Numbered from the stretch's first letter, positions 1 to 6,102 are shown. The stretch is DNA of 7,827 bases from Halanaerobium sp046541575 (GCA_046541575.1 JBKHDA010000079.1:1-7827); one strand, 5' to 3'. The notes: generated by a model from the letters alone, not told the origin. Numbers and translations are program-made.

Positions 1-427
1 AATAGATATAGAAGAATATGGTAAAGATCCTGGTGGAGATGGAATGAATAACGAATATGCAATTTACTGGCCAGTTGATATAAGATCTAATGATGATATT
101 GGTGTACTATTAGAAGAAGATATCAGTAATAAAATAGAAGATCAAAATTCGGAAACTATTAAAGTATGGCCCTATACTGGTGATGAAAATCCTGATATGA
201 CAGTTAATTTAAGCCTGTATAATGAACACAATCGTGAGCAAAATACAGAGAATACAGAGATGCCTGACGAACCAAATGGTAATAGATACGTTGGTCCTGA
301 AAAATTAAATAGTGGTGTTAATGATTGGACTCTGGGATTAAACGCTACAGTTACCGATGAAGGTATGGATAAAATCGATCCTGAAACTTATGAGGGTACA
401 GTGACATTAACTGTATATGGTGAATAA
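1..427 (+). CDS. C-terminal part of a secreted beta-rich protein, possible surface or filament subunit (5' truncated)
   Basis: The reading frame is open from the left edge (first full codon at position 2) through the ATG at 44 to the TAA at 425-427, so the true start lies outside the window; 141 residues are visible. They are strongly acidic, contain no Cys, and alternate hydrophobic and polar residues as in beta-strands. The protein ends with a strand-like TYEGTVTLTVYGE, a style of ending common in secreted beta-sandwich subunits and cell-surface domains. I do not recognise a named family. The next gene is a chaperone-like or DUF916-like exported protein followed by a secretin, so this could be a secreted substrate or subunit of that system; this rests on neighbourhood only. 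The ATG at 44 has no clear ribosome binding site, which also argues that it is internal. Confidence 0.7.
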   Translation, partial: IDIEEYGKDPGGDGMNNEYAIYWPVDIRSNDDIGVLLEEDISNKIEDQNSETIKVWPYTGDENPDMTVNLSLYNEHNREQNTENTEMPDEPNGNRYVGPEKLNSGVNDWTLGLNATVTDEGMDKIDPETYEGTVTLTVYGE

Positions 428-436
428 ATAGTAAAT

Positions 437-470
437 TTTTTAGGGGAGAGATTAATCTCTCCCCTAAAAA
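437..470. repeat. 34-bp perfect palindrome between the first two genes
   Basis: Positions 437-453 (TTTTTAGGGGAGAGATT) are the exact reverse complement of 454-470. The RNA would form a 12-bp stem of AGGGGAGAGATT with its complement, extended by five U-A pairs, with almost no loop in the perfect form. It begins 10 nt after the stop codon, where a terminator would be expected. However, the T-run is on the 5' side and the A-run on the 3' side, and because the element is a palindrome the same is true on the other strand. There is therefore no U-tract after the hairpin on either strand, so it is not a canonical intrinsic terminator. It could end transcription inefficiently or protect the 3' end of the upstream mRNA. 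Confidence 0.85.
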
Positions 471-482
471 TATATGATCTAT

Positions 483-510
483 TTGAAAAAACAATATAAT
501 CATATTTATA
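483..510 (+). promoter_or_regulatory. Possible promoter for the 605-4922 cluster
   Basis: TTGAAA at 483-488 is followed after 16 bp by TTTATA at 505-510. A better -10 word, TATAAT at 495-500, lacks a good -35 at the right distance. Either could start the cluster, leaving a leader of roughly 90-105 nt. The match is modest and the region is AT-rich, so chance resemblance is possible. The cluster may also be read from upstream through the palindrome. Confidence 0.35.
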
Positions 511-604
511 GAACTTATTATACATCACTAATTTTCCATTAATTTAGGCAAGAGATGAAGTTTTAAGATTTTTTATTATGATTGTGTAGGAGGTTTTTCA
601 AATT

Positions 605-2146
605 ATGAATAAATTTATTATTCATAGTATTGCGGTATTATTTTTTGCGTTTTTATTAGCTATAATTATTTCATATCCTATAAAAGCCATAGGTGTCCAG
701 CCTCTTGTTTTTGATTTAGAGATGGAACCAGGGGAAACAAAAGAATTCCAATTAGAATTAACTCCCGAAAATAATGAAGAAAATGCTGTTTTAAACCTCT
801 ATTCATTTACACAGCAGGAAACAGGTGGTCTAGCCTATGAAGAAGGCAATCCAGAAGAACATAATGTTTTAAACTGGCTTGATTTACCGGAAGAAGTTAC
901 TGTGCCTCCGGGCGAAGAAACCACGGTCACAGGAGAAGTATCTGTTCCCTATGATGTTCAGGGCTCTCATACAGCAGTTGTGATGGTGGAACCTGTAGTA
1001 GAAAACGAGGAAGGAGTAACTCTGCAGGTCCGCTATGCTGTTCGAGTTAATATTCATGTTGATTCATCCGGTTTGAGAGAAGATATTGAACTGCAGAATT
1101 TTGAACTTACAGCAGATGAAAATGATCGCCCGGTAATTTCTACTCGACTCCACAATAATTCTTCCCTGCTCTATGATGCAGCTGGAGAGGTAACTATTCG
1201 GGATCAGAACCGACAGCTGATAGAAAGAGTAACTTTGAGAAGTGATTATGCTGCCGAGAATAATAATGATGCCACCACAATTTATCCTGATTCAGAAGTT
1301 GTATTTGACGGTCAGATTACAGAAGTCCTGCCGGCTGGAGAATATGATCTGCAGCTATTTTTAAGATATGCTGACGGCAGACAGCTAATTGAAAGAAAAA
1401 CGGTTGAAGTGGGAGATCAGTTTGTTGATTCTGAGACAATGGAATATATAGAAGTTGAGCCGGAAACTATTAATCAGGAACTCCGCCGTGGAGGAGCTCA
1501 TACTGAACCGATAAATATCAGTAATCGAACCGGTGATCAGGTAGATGTTCAGCTTTCAACTCAAGAAATCAAATCTAATTATGAGCATTCACTTTTAGAT
1601 AAGTTTGAACTGCAGCTGCGGGGAGAACAAAACACCACAATTGAAGGCAGAAGATCAGTCAGGCCGGTGTTGATTGTTAGATCACCGCGGGAGGATATAG
1701 AAGACGGCGGCTATTATGACCAGCTTCAGATTAATGTTTTTGATCCAGAAACTGAAGAACAGCTGCAGAGTAAAACTATAGATCTTGCCTTTGTTGTAGG
1801 AGAAGATTTTGATTATGGAGCAGAAATTCAGGACCTGCAGGCTAAAAGAACTGGAGAAGAAGTTCTTTTCAGCAGCACTGTTTTAAATCAGAGCGATATC
1901 CACTTTGCTCCTCAGGCCCGTGTTTATTTAAAACAGGATGAAGAAGTCATGGAAACAATTAATCTTGAACTGGCAGAGGAAGAGGATTATATTTTACCGG
2001 AAATGACCGGACTTTTAAGGACACGGGTTGAGAATATTGAGGCAGGTGAATATACAGCAGAAGTTACAGTTCTAGAGGGAGAAAATGAGATATCAGTCAG
2101 AGAATTTGAACTGGAAATTGCTTCTGAAGAGGAGGAATCACAATGA
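605..2146 (+). CDS. Exported duplicated beta-sandwich protein, chaperone-like/DUF916-like
   Basis: A 513-aa protein with an N-terminal hydrophobic signal or anchor (residues about 8-28) and no other membrane segment. The start is ATG 605 with AGGAGG at 588-593. Residues about 31-152 resemble the beta-sandwich of DUF916 and pilus-chaperone-like proteins: an opening FDLEMEPGETKEFQLEL, a middle WLDLPEEVTVPPGE, and a SHTAVVMVEP strand followed by YAVRVNIHV. Residues about 158-268 form a second Ig-like unit. The pattern then recurs: about 280-400 (VEPETINQELRRGG, then GYYDQLQINVF, then IDLAFVV) and about 405-505. The units at 158-268 and 405-505 align by eye, each ending in an AGEY strand (244-247; 480-483). 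The protein is very acidic. It overlaps the secretin gene by 4 nt, so translation is probably coupled. A role handling exported subunits or anchoring to the wall or outer membrane is inferred. It could instead be a structural surface protein. Confidence 0.75.
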   Translation: MNKFIIHSIAVLFFAFLLAIIISYPIKAIGVQPLVFDLEMEPGETKEFQLELTPENNEENAVLNLYSFTQQETGGLAYEEGNPEEHNVLNWLDLPEEVTVPPGEETTVTGEVSVPYDVQGSHTAVVMVEPVVENEEGVTLQVRYAVRVNIHVDSSGLREDIELQNFELTADENDRPVISTRLHNNSSLLYDAAGEVTIRDQNRQLIERVTLRSDYAAENNNDATTIYPDSEVVFDGQITEVLPAGEYDLQLFLRYADGRQLIERKTVEVGDQFVDSETMEYIEVEPETINQELRRGGAHTEPINISNRTGDQVDVQLSTQEIKSNYEHSLLDKFELQLRGEQNTTIEGRRSVRPVLIVRSPREDIEDGGYYDQLQINVFDPETEEQLQSKTIDLAFVVGEDFDYGAEIQDLQAKRTGEEVLFSSTVLNQSDIHFAPQARVYLKQDEEVMETINLELAEEEDYILPEMTGLLRTRVENIEAGEYTAEVTVLEGENEISVREFELEIASEEEESQ

Positions 2147-3510
2147 AAAATAAACAGATAATTATTATTTCTCTGGTTTTGACTGCTTTTTTAGTCTTAG
2201 CATCTTTTGCAGTCAGTGCTGATTCGGACCACAGTCAAGCTACTCAGAAAATATTAGATGAAATTGACTCAGAAAAGAGCAGTCAGGAGGAAGTTTCAAA
2301 AAATGAAAGTCAAGAAAAAAAAGAAGAAACTGAAAATGAGTCTGAACAGAATGAAGAAGATGTAAAAGAAGAAAAAAATAAAGACGAATCGGAAGAAAAA
2401 GAAAAAGATCAGGAGCCTCTTGTTTCCACTGTTTTTTTTGAGACAGATATCAGGGAGGCTTTAAATGAAGTTGCAATGCAGACCGGGGTCAATATTATTT
2501 ATGATGAAACTGTAGTCGGTACTGTTACCCTTGACCTTAAGGAGGTACCACTGGAAAAAGCTCTGGAGATGATGTGTATCAGCGGCGGTTACAGTTACCG
2601 CAAGGTTGATGATTATTATCTTGTGGGTTTGCCATCTCCCGAAAGTCCAATGTTTGAGGAGTTAACTGTAACCGAAACAATTGAGCTTGACTATATTGAG
2701 GCTGCTGAAGCTGTTGAATTATTGCCTCCGTTTTATTCAGATTTTGTTAGTACCAGTGACAGTGAAGAAAATGAACAGATTTTGACAATTAGTGCTCCAG
2801 AGGCAATAATTAAGGAATTCAAAAATGATCTAAAAGAAATTGATACTCCTGACAGAGAAATAATGGTTGAAATTATAGTAACTGAGGTTTCCAGTGAGGT
2901 AATAGAAGAGTATGGTTCTGATCTCTTTGGGCTGACAACTGAATCAGGTTCTGAAATGGAAAGTATGGAATATGATGGCAGTAGCTTTCTTTTTGAAGCA
3001 GCAGATTCTGCCGGTCAGATTATGGCAGAATTAAAAGCTCTGGAGGAAAAAGAAAAGGCAGAAATTAGAGCCAACCCCAGCATCAGAGTTAGCGATGGCG
3101 AATCAGCCAACCTCTTTATCGGAGAAGAGCGGGTCCTGATTCTGGAAAGAGATGAGGCTGATGATATTTTAGAAGAGGTAGAAATTGGGGTGGCAATGGA
3201 AGTTACTCCCGAACTGCTGGGTGATCAGCAGATAAAAATGAATATAGCGCCTGAAGTGAGCAGTTTTAGTGAAGAAAGAGATCAGCAGCTGATTGTCCGC
3301 CGCAGTGAACTGCAGTCAGTGGTCAGGGCTGAAAACGAAGAAACTATCACTATGGCTGGAATGACTTTAAATGAAGTGATGGATTATGAGAGTGCGGTCC
3401 CGGTGCTGGGAGATATTCCTTTAGTTCGCTGGCTTTTTAGGGAAGAAACAGAAGGCCAGGGAGAAAGAGAACTGCTTGTTTTGGTTACTCCGAGAATTAT
3501 AAGTGAGTGA
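2143..3510 (+). CDS. Short secretin (type II/IV secretion outer-membrane channel family)
   Basis: A 455-aa protein with a signal peptide (residues 1-26, ending AVSA). A Glu/Lys low-complexity linker (about 43-92) follows. Next comes an STN/N0 domain (about 97-163, containing REALNEVAMQTGVNIIYDE and VPLEKALEMM), then one N1-like secretin_N module (about 178-236), then the C-terminal secretin domain (about 238-455). The family signature is clear: ANPSIRVSDGE at 310-320, ITMAGMTLNE at 402-411, VPVLGDIPLVRWLF at 419-432, and the end ELLVLVTPRII. Typical GspD/PilQ proteins are 550-750 aa; this one has a single N-module and so a short periplasmic vestibule. Secretins form multimeric outer-membrane pores. 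ATG 2143 overlaps the previous stop (ATGA), with GAGGAGG just upstream. No GspE-type ATPase or platform gene is visible, so the transported substrate is unknown; the secreted proteins in this window are candidates. Confidence 0.93.
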   Translation: MKNKQIIIISLVLTAFLVLASFAVSADSDHSQATQKILDEIDSEKSSQEEVSKNESQEKKEETENESEQNEEDVKEEKNKDESEEKEKDQEPLVSTVFFETDIREALNEVAMQTGVNIIYDETVVGTVTLDLKEVPLEKALEMMCISGGYSYRKVDDYYLVGLPSPESPMFEELTVTETIELDYIEAAEAVELLPPFYSDFVSTSDSEENEQILTISAPEAIIKEFKNDLKEIDTPDREIMVEIIVTEVSSEVIEEYGSDLFGLTTESGSEMESMEYDGSSFLFEAADSAGQIMAELKALEEKEKAEIRANPSIRVSDGESANLFIGEERVLILERDEADDILEEVEIGVAMEVTPELLGDQQIKMNIAPEVSSFSEERDQQLIVRRSELQSVVRAENEETITMAGMTLNEVMDYESAVPVLGDIPLVRWLFREETEGQGERELLVLVTPRIISE

Positions 3511-4922
3511 TCTATATGGGATATAGATTATTAGTCGTGACAATAATTTTAGTCATGATTTTTCTCCCAATCTCTGTGGTTTCTGCTCAGGAAATAGCCG
3601 GACTGGAGGAAAGTTATGTTTACAAACCGGAATATTTACCGGCAGATATTTTACAAAAAGAGTTAAATTTAGAAGATTTACGAGCAGAAGTGATTAATGA
3701 AAAAGGCTATCTACTCCTCCAGGGAACACCCGAAAAAGTAGCAGAAGCAAGGGATATATTGGCTGATATTGATAGTCAGGAAAGTTCCTATCAGGTTAAA
3801 TATACGTTAACAATTATGGATTTAAGTCAAGAAGATTCACGGGAAATGGAGCTCCTTTCGGCCGCACTTAGTTCGGAAACTGAGGCAGATAGTGAATTTT
3901 TAGCTGAAGATAAACTTTTAGAATTCAGTTCCTTAGGATCTATTGAATCTCTGCAGTCTAAGCTAATTTCAGAGACTGATAGAAGTTATCAGAAAGCCAG
4001 ACCAGCAGTAATTACTGCCCTTGGAGAAAGTGGTAGTATTTCTATGGAAGAAGAATTTTTTGGGATGGAAGAAGAAATTATAAATCCAGATGAAACCAGT
4101 TTAGAAATCAGCTTTAATCCGGAGCAGATAAACAGCAAAGGAGAGATTAAATCCCGGCTTGGGGTAGAACTCGATGAAGTTCAAAAACTGGATACTGCCA
4201 CCTGGCTTAAGCCGGGGAAAAAGACTCTGCTTGGTTTAATGTCTTTAACACAGAAGCAGGAAGGAAGTTCAATCTTCAAAAAAAATGATAGCAAACAAAG
4301 AAGAAATTTTGTAGTCTATGTTAGAGCCGAAATTATAAATAAAAATCCGAAAATTTCAGCTTCTCTGGCCGGTGCCGACCAGCTTGTACTGGCTTCAAAA
4401 ACAGAGAAGAGCTTTTTAAAAGAAAACAGTTTTCAACTTCTTTTTAGAGAAACCGGAAGTCCGGAAACAGATTTTTATCTTGAAAATCAGGAAAGTGGAA
4501 TTGCAGTTGAGTTTAAAAACAGAGATAAAAACGAATTTTTCAATCTGGGTCTTAATTTTCCTCTCAAAGAAAGTCTTAAACTTGGTGGGAGTTTATTCAG
4601 CCAGAAGCAGGAAATAAGTTTTGCCCCTTCTTTAAGCGATTATGTTCAGCTAAGCAGTAATTTAACTCTTTCTGCAGGCTATCTGCCTTTAATTTATTCT
4701 TTTTCTGACAGTGAATTTATTACAAATGAGGGGTGGTTTAAAGCAGAGTATAAGGAAAAGAATTTTTTGTTAAAATTAAGTTATTATAGCGATTTTTATC
4801 CAGAAAATTTAAGACTGGAAACTGGTCTTGCTGTTAAAGAAGACACTTACATTATTATGGCGGCCAGTGGTAATGATCTGGATTTAGATAATTATTTAGC
4901 CGGTTTAAGAGTTGATTTCTAA
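3507..4922 (+). CDS. Degenerate secretin paralogue with C-terminal beta-barrel-like domain
   Basis: A 471-aa protein. It starts at GTG 3507, overlapping the secretin stop as GTGA, or at ATG 3516; neither has a strong ribosome binding site, which suggests coupled translation. The signal peptide ends near VSA-QE (residue 27-28). Residues 48-90 look like an N1/KH-type secretin module (VINEKGYLLLQGTPEKVAEA). Residues about 95-278 line up by eye with the secretin domain of the preceding gene: VKYTLTIMDLS, then SLQSKLISETDRSYQKARP, then ALGESGSISMEEEF, then a TLLGLMSLTQ strand and NFVVYVRAEII in place of ELLVLVTPRII. The VPVLGDIP gate motif is missing. Residues about 283-471 alternate like outer-membrane beta-strands (LGLNFPL, LTLSAGYLPL, LLKLSYYSDF), and the protein ends LAGLRVDF with a terminal Phe, typical of Bam-inserted proteins. 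It may be a partner or anchor of the secretin. This assignment is inferred. Confidence 0.7.
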   Translation: MIYMGYRLLVVTIILVMIFLPISVVSAQEIAGLEESYVYKPEYLPADILQKELNLEDLRAEVINEKGYLLLQGTPEKVAEARDILADIDSQESSYQVKYTLTIMDLSQEDSREMELLSAALSSETEADSEFLAEDKLLEFSSLGSIESLQSKLISETDRSYQKARPAVITALGESGSISMEEEFFGMEEEIINPDETSLEISFNPEQINSKGEIKSRLGVELDEVQKLDTATWLKPGKKTLLGLMSLTQKQEGSSIFKKNDSKQRRNFVVYVRAEIINKNPKISASLAGADQLVLASKTEKSFLKENSFQLLFRETGSPETDFYLENQESGIAVEFKNRDKNEFFNLGLNFPLKESLKLGGSLFSQKQEISFAPSLSDYVQLSSNLTLSAGYLPLIYSFSDSEFITNEGWFKAEYKEKNFLLKLSYYSDFYPENLRLETGLAVKEDTYIIMAASGNDLDLDNYLAGLRVDF

Positions 4923-4952
4923 AATCTGAAAATTTTAAAGGAGGCTGAAATT

Positions 4953-5096
4953 ATGCCTATCTATTTAAAATGCGAAAATTGCGGGGAAAAATATTATACA
5001 GCAGCAAACAAAAACCTATTAAAACAGAAACCAATATGTGATAACTGCGGAAATAAATTAAAAATAATAAAATCTGATAATAAAAAAGGAAAATAA
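4953..5096 (+). CDS. Small two-CxxC zinc-ribbon protein, 47 aa
   Basis: A short gene with ATG 4953 and TAA 5094-5096, preceded by a strong AAAGGAGG at 4937-4944 (8-nt spacing), 30 nt after the previous stop. The protein has two cysteine pairs, CENCG (C7, C10) and CDNCG (C29, C32), 18 residues apart, as in treble-clef or zinc-ribbon knuckles, and a basic Lys-rich tail. It has no signal peptide, so it is probably cytoplasmic. Small zinc ribbons of this kind often bind nucleic acid or protein partners, but I cannot assign a function. The close spacing suggests co-transcription with the secretin cluster. It is basic, in contrast to its acidic exported neighbours. No terminator separates it from the promoter at 5124. 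Confidence 0.8.
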   Translation: MPIYLKCENCGEKYYTAANKNLLKQKPICDNCGNKLKIIKSDNKKGK

Positions 5097-5123
5097 CCCT
5101 GATTAAGATTTACCAAAAATTAC

Positions 5124-5152
5124 TTGAAACTAGATTTTCAAACTGGTATAAT
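5124..5152 (+). promoter_or_regulatory. Strong sigma-A promoter of the riboswitch-curlin transcript
   Basis: TTGAAA at 5124-5129 and a perfect TATAAT at 5147-5152 are separated by exactly 17 bp, with an extended -10 TGG at 5144-5146. The expected transcription start is about 5159-5160, just before the first aptamer, so the aptamer would be the first thing transcribed. This makes the curlin-like gene a separate transcription unit from the cluster upstream. Confidence 0.85.
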
Positions 5153-5165
5153 AAAGATTAATAAG

Positions 5166-5270
5166 AAGCACCCTGACAGAAAAGGGCAACTCAATCTGAA
5201 AGGATAGAGGCGCAAAGTTTTCAGACCTAATGTTTTCTAAACGATGGTTGTGAAGCTACCTGATAAGGGA
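5166..5270 (+). ncRNA. c-di-GMP-I (GEMM-I) type riboswitch aptamer, first of two
   Basis: The order of conserved elements follows the GEMM-I class: AGGGCAAC (5183-5190), a hairpin capped by a GAAA tetraloop (arms 5190-5197 and 5202-5209 with one A-A mismatch, loop 5198-5201), the linker GGCGCAAAG (5209-5217; family form GACGCAAAG), then the second helix containing CCTAA (5226-5230) and GATGG (5243-5247). Those two resemble the 11-nt receptor (CCUAAG/UAUGG) that docks a GAAA loop. CCCT 5171-5174 and AGGG 5266-5269 could close the outer stem. The class binds cyclic di-GMP. The sequence is more divergent than the second copy, so a variant ligand preference is possible. A terminator follows at 5280. 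Confidence 0.78.
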
Positions 5271-5279
5271 TAAGACCTG

Positions 5280-5312
5280 CCTGTCATCTATATATGACAG
5301 GATTTTTCTTTT
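5280..5312 (+). terminator. Intrinsic terminator between the two aptamers
   Basis: CCTGTCAT (5280-5287) pairs perfectly with ATGACAGG (5294-5301) around a 6-nt loop, followed by a T-rich run (ATTTTTCTTTT, 5302-5312). It sits 10 nt after the first aptamer and about 100 nt before the gene, the arrangement expected of a riboswitch expression platform. The 5' arm CTGTCA (5281-5286) is also complementary to TGACAG (5174-5179) at the start of the aptamer, a possible antiterminator pairing. Confidence 0.88.
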
Positions 5313-5317
5313 ATTAG

Positions 5318-5399
5318 CTCTTCTTTTAGGGGTAAACCTGCTGTGAGGCAGGGACACAAAGCCAGGGGTCTGCTTTTAAAGGAGATAGCCGGCTGTATT
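5318..5399 (+). ncRNA. c-di-GMP-I (GEMM-I) type riboswitch aptamer, second of two
   Basis: Conserved GEMM-I features appear in order: GGGGTAAACC (5329-5338), a hairpin CCTGC/GCAGG (5337-5341 with 5348-5352) capped by the GNRA loop GTGA (5343-5346), GGGACACAAAGCC (5351-5363; family form GGGACGCAAAGCC), GGGGTCT (5365-5371), and GATAGCCGG (5383-5391) after an inner CTTT/AAAG helix. It ends directly against the GGAGG of the curlin-like gene. TCTTC (5319-5323) can pair with GGAGG (5400-5404), so an extended closing stem could mask the ribosome binding site. That suggests translational control, in contrast to the terminator after the first aptamer. The regulatory direction cannot be told from sequence. 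Confidence 0.85.
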
Positions 5400-5404
5400 G
5401 GAGG
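5400..5404 (+). promoter_or_regulatory. Shine-Dalgarno of the curlin-like gene, start-deciding
   Basis: GGAGG lies 8 nt before ATG 5413. A TTG at 5398 in the same frame overlaps this site and would have no ribosome binding site of its own, so 5413 is chosen as the start. The site directly abuts the second aptamer. Confidence 0.8.
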
Positions 5405-5412
5405 AAATCAAG

Positions 5413-5916
5413 ATGAAAGGTAAAATTATGATCAGGAAAAATATGATTATTATAATTGCACTTCTGCTTATTTGTGGAATTAATTCAACGGTAATGGCTC
5501 AGGACAGCAGCAGTTGGGAAAATGACGTTCAAATGAAATTTGTTGATTTAGATTATGAGAATCAAGAATTATGGAAAAAGGAAAATTTAAATAAAGCTCA
5601 GATAATTCAAAAAGGCAATAATAATACTGCTCTGCAAAAAATGACAAAGGGTTCAGCTAATAAACAATACACAGGTCAGAATGGGAGCTGGAACAGATCA
5701 GAACAGGAGGCAGAAGGAAAAAACAATTTTTCTTCAATAGAACAAAAAGGAATAAATAATAAAGCTTTAACAGTACAAACTGGTAATTTTAATAAAGCTA
5801 TTATAAATCAGAGAGGTAATTCTAATTCTGCAGAGATTAAGCAGTTTTCAAATAATAATTTTTCTATAATTAAACAGATAGGAAGTTTTAATAAAGCAGT
5901 TATTATTCAAAATTAA
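5413..5916 (+). CDS. Secreted curlin-repeat protein (CsgA/CsgB-like functional amyloid subunit)
   Basis: A 167-aa protein. The signal peptide has a basic start, a hydrophobic core (residues about 11-24) and likely cleavage after VMA (29). A short acidic linker (30-58) follows, then five tandem repeats of 22-23 residues to the end. The repeats follow the curlin pattern Q-x-G-x-x-N-x-A: Q66/G68/N71/A73, Q89/G91/N94/S96, Q111/G113/N116/A118, Q133/G135/N138/A140, Q155/G157/N160/A162. Most units also carry the second Gln four residues after the Ala (Q122, Q144, Q166). The key columns are spaced 23, 22, 22 and 22 residues. In enterobacteria such repeats each form one beta-hairpin rung of the curli fibre. 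The repeat number equals that of E. coli CsgA. No csgG, csgE or csgF is visible. Expression is probably gated by the dual c-di-GMP leader, which fits a biofilm-matrix role. Repeat 2 is the least regular. Confidence 0.88.
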   Translation: MKGKIMIRKNMIIIIALLLICGINSTVMAQDSSSWENDVQMKFVDLDYENQELWKKENLNKAQIIQKGNNNTALQKMTKGSANKQYTGQNGSWNRSEQEAEGKNNFSSIEQKGINNKALTVQTGNFNKAIINQRGNSNSAEIKQFSNNNFSIIKQIGSFNKAVIIQN

Positions 5917-5975
5917 GCTGCGAAATTATAACCTGACAAAAATTTACTTATCCAAAATTTACAAGAGAAAATGGT

Positions 5976-6086
5976 GTGCGGAGAATAACATTTGATGTGA
6001 AATTTATTTTAGCTCGGAGTTCTCAAGCAGCGGTAGATAATTTAGAACTTGATTTGCGCTACAGTCTTGCTCCAGAATTATATTAA
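5976..6086 (+). other. Short open stretch, possible gene remnant (low confidence)
   Basis: The 204 bases between the curlin-like gene and its terminator contain a frame open from 5936 to TAA 6084-6086. It has a GTG at 5976 (36 codons) but no ATG in frame and no convincing ribosome binding site. Its translation contains FDVKFILARSSQAAVDN and ends LELDLRYSLAPELY, which alternates like a beta-strand of an envelope protein and uses codons like the neighbouring genes. It may be the decayed 3' end of a gene that once followed the curlin-like gene, or non-coding 3' UTR. No family is recognised. Confidence 0.25.
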
Positions 6087-6102
6087 ATTTGAATAGATGT
6101 TA

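Noticed and set aside
437..470. Standard intrinsic terminator
   Set aside because: The hairpin is followed by A residues, not T, on both strands; it is reported as a palindrome instead.
5166..5270. Lysine or c-di-AMP riboswitch, because of the AGAGGCGC segment
   Set aside because: The GAAA-capped hairpin followed by CGCAAAG and a CCTAA/GATGG receptor-like pair fits GEMM-I; the other conserved cores of those classes are missing.
5398..5412. TTG start five codons upstream for the curlin-like gene
   Set aside because: The TTG overlaps the GGAGG that serves ATG 5413 and has no ribosome binding site of its own.
1..5916. One operon from the first gene through the curlin-like gene
   Set aside because: A near-consensus promoter at 5124-5152 and a terminator within the leader make the curlin-like gene its own unit, although readthrough from upstream is possible.
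5590..5916. Repetitive DNA or CRISPR-like array
   Set aside because: The repeats are at protein level with diverged codons, without constant DNA repeats or spacers.
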